From NCBI GenBank assembly GCA_903862155.1, contig CAIOXF010000035.1:1-9593 (forward strand): 9,593 bases of DNA, read 5' to 3'. The stretch's first letter is position 1. Every line of letters begins with the position of its first letter. The notes under the pieces are model-generated. The model was not told where the DNA came from. It searched no databases and saw only the letters and a list, made by a program, of their open reading frames with translations. The DNA is from an uncultured cyanobacterium (GTDB lineage Bacteria > Cyanobacteriota > Cyanobacteriia > PCC-6307 > Cyanobiaceae). The position numbers and the translations under genes are program-made. This document shows, piece after piece, positions 5,765-9,593 of this stretch.

Positions 5765-7183
5765 TCATGCGTCGTAATACATCACGAACTCGTGGGGGTG
5801 GGGCCGCTGGCGCAGCTGCTGCACTTCCTCATACTTCATTGAGATCCAGTTGTTGATGAAGTCTTCGGTGAACACGCCACCGGCAAGCAGGTAGTCCTTG
5901 TCGGCGTCGAGGGCCTCAAGGGCCCCGTTGAGCGAGGCAGGCACCGTGGAGATCTTGGCCAGTTCCTCGGCGGAGAGTTCGAACAGGTCGACGTCGGTGC
6001 CGTCACCGGGATCGATCTGGTTCTTGATGCCGTCGAGGCCGGCCATGAGCATGGCGGCGAAGCCCAGGTAGGGGTTGGAGAGGGCGTCGCCGGAGCGGAA
6101 CTCCAGACGCTTGGCCTTCGGGCTGGGGCCGGTGAGCGGGATGCGCACGGCGGCAGAGCGGTTGCCCTGGGAGTACACCAAGTTCACTGGTGCTTCAAAG
6201 CCCGGCACCAGACGCTTGTAGCTGTTGGTGGTGGGGTTGGTGAAGGCCAGGAAGCTCGGGGCGTGCTTCAGCAGGCCACCGATGTACCAGCGGGCGGTTT
6301 GGGACAGGTTGGCGTAGGTGCCTTCTCCAAAGAAGAGGGGCATGCCGCCCTTCCAGAGGCTCTGGTGCACGTGCATGCCGCTGCCGTTGTCGGCGAACAC
6401 CGGCTTGGGCATGAAGGTGGCCGTCTTGCCGTACTTCTTGGCAATGTTGCGCACCACGTACTTGTAAATCATCACGTTGTCAGCCGCGCTGATCAGTTCG
6501 GCGAACTTCATGCCCAGCTCATGCTGGGCCGTGGCTACTTCGTGGTGTTGCTTCTCGATGGGCACACCCAGGGAGCCCATGGTGAGCAGCATCTCGCTGC
6601 GCATGTCTTGCAGCGTGTCGTTGGGGGCAACGGGGAAGTAGCCCTCCTTCAGCTGGATCTTGTAAGCGAGGTTGCCGCCCTCCTCCAGTCGGGCGGTGTT
6701 CCAGGGAGCTTCGATCGAATCAACGCTGTAGAAGCTGCTGCCAGAACCGGAGGTATAGCGAACGTCGTCGAAGACGAAAAACTCGGGCTCGGGGCCGAAG
6801 TAGGCCGTATCCGCAATCCCGGTGGACTGCAGGTAATCAAGGGCCTTCTGGGCCAGGGCTCGGGGGCAACGACCGTAGGGCTGGCCGCTGCGGGGCTCCT
6901 GGATGGAGCAGATCAGGCTGAGAGTCTTGTGGCTGTAAAAGGGGTCGATCCAAGCGGTTTTCGGATCGGGCACCATCGCCATGTCCGACTCGTTGATGGC
7001 CTTCCAGCCGCGAATCGAGGAGCCGTCGAACGCCACACCATCGGTGAACGCATCGGCATCGATCAGGTCTTTGCAGACCGTCAGGTGCTGCCACTTGCCG
7101 TGCAGATCAACGAACTTCAGGTCGATCAGCTCGATGCCGTCGTCCTGAATCATGCGCAGGACGTCCTGGGCTGTTTTGGCCAT
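5765..7183 (-). CDS. glnA: glutamine synthetase type I
   Basis: The enzyme joins ammonium to glutamate using ATP, the entry step of the GS-GOGAT cycle. The 472 residues match the usual dodecameric GSI length. Visible elements: N-terminal beta-grasp with FDGSSIRGW (52-60); metal and substrate glutamates in FGPEPEFFVF (129-138) and around HHEVATAQHE (213-222); the ATP-binding signature KPVFADNGSGMHVHQS (260-275) with H271; the glutamate flap VPGFEAPVN (326-334); and the arginine region NRSAAVRIP (341-349). In the segment where enteric GSI is adenylylated (NLYDLP), this protein has DLFELS, with Phe401 replacing the modified Tyr, so control by GlnE-type adenylylation is not possible at that residue. 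The C-terminus PHPHEFVMYYDA is typical. A hairpin terminator follows the gene, and an NtcA-type promoter precedes it, fitting the nitrogen-controlled glnA of cyanobacteria. The ATG at 7183 (MAKTAQDVLRMI) fits the family start. Confidence 0.98.
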   Translation of the reverse strand: MAKTAQDVLRMIQDDGIELIDLKFVDLHGKWQHLTVCKDLIDADAFTDGVAFDGSSIRGWKAINESDMAMVPDPKTAWIDPFYSHKTLSLICSIQEPRSGQPYGRCPRALAQKALDYLQSTGIADTAYFGPEPEFFVFDDVRYTSGSGSSFYSVDSIEAPWNTARLEEGGNLAYKIQLKEGYFPVAPNDTLQDMRSEMLLTMGSLGVPIEKQHHEVATAQHELGMKFAELISAADNVMIYKYVVRNIAKKYGKTATFMPKPVFADNGSGMHVHQSLWKGGMPLFFGEGTYANLSQTARWYIGGLLKHAPSFLAFTNPTTNSYKRLVPGFEAPVNLVYSQGNRSAAVRIPLTGPSPKAKRLEFRSGDALSNPYLGFAAMLMAGLDGIKNQIDPGDGTDVDLFELSAEELAKISTVPASLNGALEALDADKDYLLAGGVFTEDFINNWISMKYEEVQQLRQRPHPHEFVMYYDA

Positions 7184-7225
7184 GACGATTGGGAGAGTGG
7201 GCCGCCCGGCAGGCGGTTTGGCGGG

Positions 7226-7268
7226 ACGGTACGGAGCCGCCTAGCGCCCACTTTGTAGCGGCTGTAAC
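7226..7268 (-). promoter_or_regulatory. NtcA-type promoter of glnA
   Basis: Read on the minus strand, GTTACAGCCGCTAC (7268-7255) matches GTN10AC and the NtcA consensus GTA-N8-TAC except for one base (GTT). After 23 bases follows TACCGT (7231-7226), a good TAN3T -10 box. This spacing is characteristic of NtcA-activated promoters. Transcription would begin near 7219, giving a leader of roughly 35 bases before the ATG at 7183. NtcA activation of cyanobacterial glnA is established; binding at this exact site is inferred. Confidence 0.72.
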
Positions 7269-7400
7269 CATTCGGGCGGTTGGCGGCCGGCCGGCTTGCG
7301 TAACCGTTTCTGTCAGATTCGCCAGATCGCTGCTCCCGACTGGGTTTTGCCCAATCACGAGTGCTAGTTTCCGCTCCAGGTGCGCCACCTTCCAGCAGCC

Positions 7401-7919
7401 ATGCGTGATGCCATCACCGGTCTGATCGGCCGCTACGACCAGTTGGGCCGCTATCTGGACCGTGACGCGATGGACAACATCGCCACCTATCTGTCTGAGG
7501 CCGAGGTGCGGCTCGCCGCCGTTGAGCTGATCAATGCCGAAGCGGCCGGCATCGTCCGTGAAGCCTCCCAGCGTCTCTGGCTGGAGGATCCGGAACTGAT
7601 CCTTCCCGGCGGCAACGCCTACACCACCCGCCGGCTGTCGGCCTGCTTGCGGGACATGGACTACTTCCTGCGCTACGCCAGCTACGCCCTGATCGCCGGC
7701 GACAACACGATCCTCAATGAGCGTGTGTTGAACGGCCTCGACGACACGTATAAGAGTCTGGGTGTACCCACCGGCCCCACCGTGCGCTCGATTGCGCTGA
7801 TGGCCGATGTGGTGTGCGAAATGCTCGCCGATGCCGGCATCACCAGCACCAATGCGGTGCGTGCGCCCTTCGAGCATCTCTGCCGCGGCCTGGCCGCCAG
7901 CAACGTGCGCGCCCGCTGA
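7401..7919 (+). CDS. apcF: allophycocyanin beta-18 subunit, phycobilisome core
   Basis: The 172-residue protein is a phycobiliprotein beta-type globin-fold subunit. It is closest to ApcF, which replaces one ApcB in a core cylinder next to the linker ApcE and helps transfer energy to photosystem II. ApcF-like features are the start MRDAITGLIGRYD, the RYLDRDAMD element, PELILPGGNAYTTRR (64-78) and GVPTGPTVRSI (121-131). Cys82 in ACLRDMDYFLRYA is the site for thioether attachment of phycocyanobilin. Asn72 sits where beta subunits carry gamma-N-methylasparagine. Length is slightly above the usual 169, with a short C-terminal tail. The ATG at 7401 is preferred over a GTG at 7380 because it matches the family start; there is no Shine-Dalgarno. 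The gene diverges from glnA across 217 bases, and the aminotransferase gene follows 59 bases downstream, so the two may be cotranscribed. Confidence 0.93.
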   Translation: MRDAITGLIGRYDQLGRYLDRDAMDNIATYLSEAEVRLAAVELINAEAAGIVREASQRLWLEDPELILPGGNAYTTRRLSACLRDMDYFLRYASYALIAGDNTILNERVLNGLDDTYKSLGVPTGPTVRSIALMADVVCEMLADAGITSTNAVRAPFEHLCRGLAASNVRAR

Positions 7920-7978
7920 ACTCGCCCATCGGGCCCCCCGTTCGTAGGCTCCCCACCACCTCCCCACCCACGCCTCGC

Positions 7979-9175
7979 TTGGATCAATTCCAGTCGCTGC
8001 CGCCCGTTTCCACCTCCCATCGCCGGCGGCTGGAACCCATCAACACCCCCGATCGGCTGCTGCTCGGTCCTGGTCCGTCGAACGCCCATCCCACGGTGCT
8101 GCAGGCCCTGAGCCGCACACCCATTGGTCACCTCGATCCGCTCTATGTGGAACTGATGGGCGAGGTGCAGGAGCTGCTGCGCTACGCCTGGCAGACCGAC
8201 AACCGCCTCACCATTCCCATGAGTGGCACCGGCAGTGCCGCCATGGAGGCCACCCTGGCCAACACGGTGGAGCCCGGTGACAAGGTGCTGGTGGCGATCA
8301 AGGGCTATTTCGGCCTGCGCCTGGCCGACATGGCCGGCCGCTATCGCGCCGATGTGGTCACGATCGAGCGCCCCTGGGGCGAGGCCTTCAGCTTGGAGGA
8401 GCTGGAGGAGGCCCTGGCCACCCATCGTCCGGCAATTCTGGCGATGGTGCATGCCGAAACCTCCACGGGCATCTGCCAGCCCATGGACGGCATCGGTGCG
8501 CTCTGCCGCAACTACGACTGCCTGCTCCTGCTCGACACCGTCACCTCCCTGGGTGGGGTGCCGTTGTTCCTCGACGACTGGGGCGTCGACCTGGCCTACA
8601 GCTGCAGCCAGAAGGGTCTGAGCTGCCCGCCCGGCTTGGGCCCCTTCACCATGGGCCCGCGCGCCGAGGCCAAGATGATGGCCCGCCAGGGCAAGGTGCC
8701 CAACTGGTACCTCGATGTCACCCTGCTGAACCAGTACTGGGGCTCCGACCGGGTTTATCACCACACCGCCCCGGTGAATATGAATTTCGGCATGCGCGAA
8801 GCTCTGCGCCTGCTGGCTGAGGAAGGTCTGGAGAACGCCTGGGCCCGCCATCGCAGCAATGCCGAGCGCCTCTGGTCCGGCCTGGAGTCACTCGGCCTTG
8901 AGCTCCACGCCCCTGAGCATTTGCGTCTGCCCACCCTCACTACGGTGCGTATTCCGGACGGTGTGGATGGCAAGGCTTTCAGCCTGCACCTGCTCAACAA
9001 GCACGGCATCGAAGTGGGCGGCGGCCTCGGCGCCCTCGCCGGAAAGGTGTGGCGCATCGGCCTGATGGGTTACAACAGCCGTCCCGAGAACGTGGATCGG
9101 CTGCTCAACCTGTTCGAAACCGAGCTCCCGGCTTTCAAGGCCCAGGCCGAGCGGCCCGTCGCCGCCGTCGCCTGA
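7979..9175 (+). CDS. alanine/serine-glyoxylate aminotransferase, PLP-dependent class V
   Basis: The enzyme transfers an amino group from alanine or serine to glyoxylate, making glycine. In cyanobacteria this serves photorespiratory glycolate metabolism. It is 398 residues from a TTG at 7979, the family's normal size. Motifs: LLLGPGPSNAHP (27-38), the phosphate-binding MSGTGSAAMEA (81-91), Asp186 in LLLDTVTSLGG that holds the pyridine nitrogen, the Schiff-base Lys212 in SCSQKGLSCPPG, and Arg359 in VWRIGLMGYN that should bind the substrate carboxylate. No ATG lies at the expected position; an ATG at 7814 is inside apcF and would add 55 residues of non-homologous sequence, so a TTG start is likely. 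No Shine-Dalgarno is evident. The last 41 bases overlap the convergent tadA gene, and the C-terminal tail ERPVAAVA is probably dispensable. Substrate preference (alanine or serine) cannot be read from sequence. Confidence 0.93.
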   Translation: MDQFQSLPPVSTSHRRRLEPINTPDRLLLGPGPSNAHPTVLQALSRTPIGHLDPLYVELMGEVQELLRYAWQTDNRLTIPMSGTGSAAMEATLANTVEPGDKVLVAIKGYFGLRLADMAGRYRADVVTIERPWGEAFSLEELEEALATHRPAILAMVHAETSTGICQPMDGIGALCRNYDCLLLLDTVTSLGGVPLFLDDWGVDLAYSCSQKGLSCPPGLGPFTMGPRAEAKMMARQGKVPNWYLDVTLLNQYWGSDRVYHHTAPVNMNFGMREALRLLAEEGLENAWARHRSNAERLWSGLESLGLELHAPEHLRLPTLTTVRIPDGVDGKAFSLHLLNKHGIEVGGGLGALAGKVWRIGLMGYNSRPENVDRLLNLFETELPAFKAQAERPVAAVA

Positions 9176-9593
9176 ACCAGTCGGCCAGCTGCTGGCTGGC
9201 CGCTTCCCTCTCCACACCGCCCACCACCCGCATGTGATGGTGGGCACTGGAGTGGCTTGCCAGATCCAGGCATCCGCCCAGGGCTCCTCGTTTCGGGTCT
9301 GCGGCGCCGTACACCACGGTGCCCATGCGTGCTTGCACCAAGGCTCCGGCGCACATCGGGCAGGGCTCCAGGGTGACGACCAGGGTGCAGTGGTTGAGGC
9401 GCCAATCGCCCAGCAGCCTTGCGGCCTGGCTGAGGGCGCTGATTTCCGCATGGCCCAGGGGATCGTTGGCCAGGTGGCGGCGGTTGCTGCCCCAGCCGAT
9501 GCAGTGACCCTCGGCATCGAGTACCACGGCGGCCACCGGGACTTCTCCCTGCTGTCCCACCCTGGCGGCCACCCGCAGCAGCCGTTGCATCCA
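9135..9593 (-). CDS. tadA: tRNA-specific adenosine deaminase, 5' end cut by window edge
   Basis: TadA converts adenosine 34 of tRNA-Arg(ACG) to inosine, allowing the wobble base to read CGU, CGC and CGA. The zinc-dependent cytidine-deaminase fold is clear. The catalytic HAE motif is at GHAEI (H47 ligand and E49 proton shuttle, counted from the ATG at 9590), and EPCPMCAGAL supplies zinc ligands C77 and C80. GEVPVAAV (15-22) and ARMGTVVYGAADPKRGA (87-103) are also family-typical. The codon before the visible ATG is Trp, and the E. coli enzyme has Trp-Met at the matching place a dozen residues into the protein, so the true start probably lies beyond the right edge. The C-terminus is a run of arginines, as in many homologues where it contacts tRNA. 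The stop at 9135 makes a 41-base overlap with the aminotransferase gene. Confidence 0.93.
   Translation of the reverse strand, partial: WMQRLLRVAARVGQQGEVPVAAVVLDAEGHCIGWGSNRRHLANDPLGHAEISALSQAARLLGDWRLNHCTLVVTLEPCPMCAGALVQARMGTVVYGAADPKRGALGGCLDLASHSSAHHHMRVVGGVEREAASQQLADWFRRRRRRAARPGP

Noticed and set aside
6263..7258. 331-codon plus-strand open frame opposite glnA
   Set aside because: It is the complement of glnA codons in a GC-rich genome, with no motif of its own; glnA is unambiguous.
7682..8851. 389-codon minus-strand open frame opposite apcF and the aminotransferase
   Set aside because: Gly/His/Gln-rich mirror of two well-supported genes, with no recognisable domain.
1..9593. tRNA, rRNA, CRISPR array, insertion sequence or phage genes
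   Set aside because: I looked for cloverleaf-like segments, regularly spaced repeats, terminal inverted repeats and transposase or integrase motifs and found none.

Overview
The window reads as a GC-rich picocyanobacterial chromosome segment, most like marine or estuarine Synechococcus/Cyanobium. The evidence is the gene set: an allophycocyanin beta-18 phycobilisome core subunit (ApcF), the cyanobacterial tetrapyrrole regulator GUN4, a cyanobacterial type I glutamine synthetase, and several small cyanobacterial-type proteins of unknown function. Genes are tightly packed on both strands, some convergent genes overlap, and most starts have no Shine-Dalgarno sequence. I see no mobile element, phage gene, CRISPR array, tRNA or rRNA. 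No stretch longer than about 300 bases lacks a gene.

Layout. 1-998 (-): tRNA 2-selenouridine/geranyl-2-thiouridine synthase (mnmH), cut by the left edge. 1038-1760 (+): gun4. 1820-2290 (+): anti-sigma-type HATPase. 2256-2576 (-): small conserved-type protein. 2602-2856 (+): small membrane-anchored protein of unknown function. 2853-3923 (-): SAM-dependent methyltransferase. 4110-4355 (+): 81-residue basic protein built from two copies of one unit, preceded by a perfect NtcA-type palindrome and the only canonical Shine-Dalgarno noticed. 4449-5126 (-): secreted protein resembling the DUF1400 domain. 5282-5716 (+): minimal M23/LytM metallopeptidase. 5765-7183 (-): glnA with an NtcA-type promoter. 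7401-7919 (+): apcF. 7979-9175 (+): alanine/serine-glyoxylate aminotransferase. 9135-9593 (-): tadA, cut by the right edge. Two strong hairpins with A-runs on one side and T-runs on the other (near 4397 and 5722) separate convergent gene pairs and should terminate in both directions.

How it fits together. Most of this is housekeeping. The genes do touch nitrogen, light harvesting and photorespiration: glnA assimilates ammonium, ApcF passes phycobilisome energy towards photosystem II, GUN4 stimulates Mg-chelatase, and the aminotransferase handles photorespiratory glyoxylate. The glnA/apcF divergent region carries an NtcA-like box placed correctly for glnA. A second, better palindrome of the same type lies in front of the unknown 81-residue protein, which is the most attractive lead here. 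No dramatic new multi-gene system is evident. The best candidates for new biology are the duplicated small protein, the small membrane protein, and the hydrolase-less DUF1400-like secreted protein.
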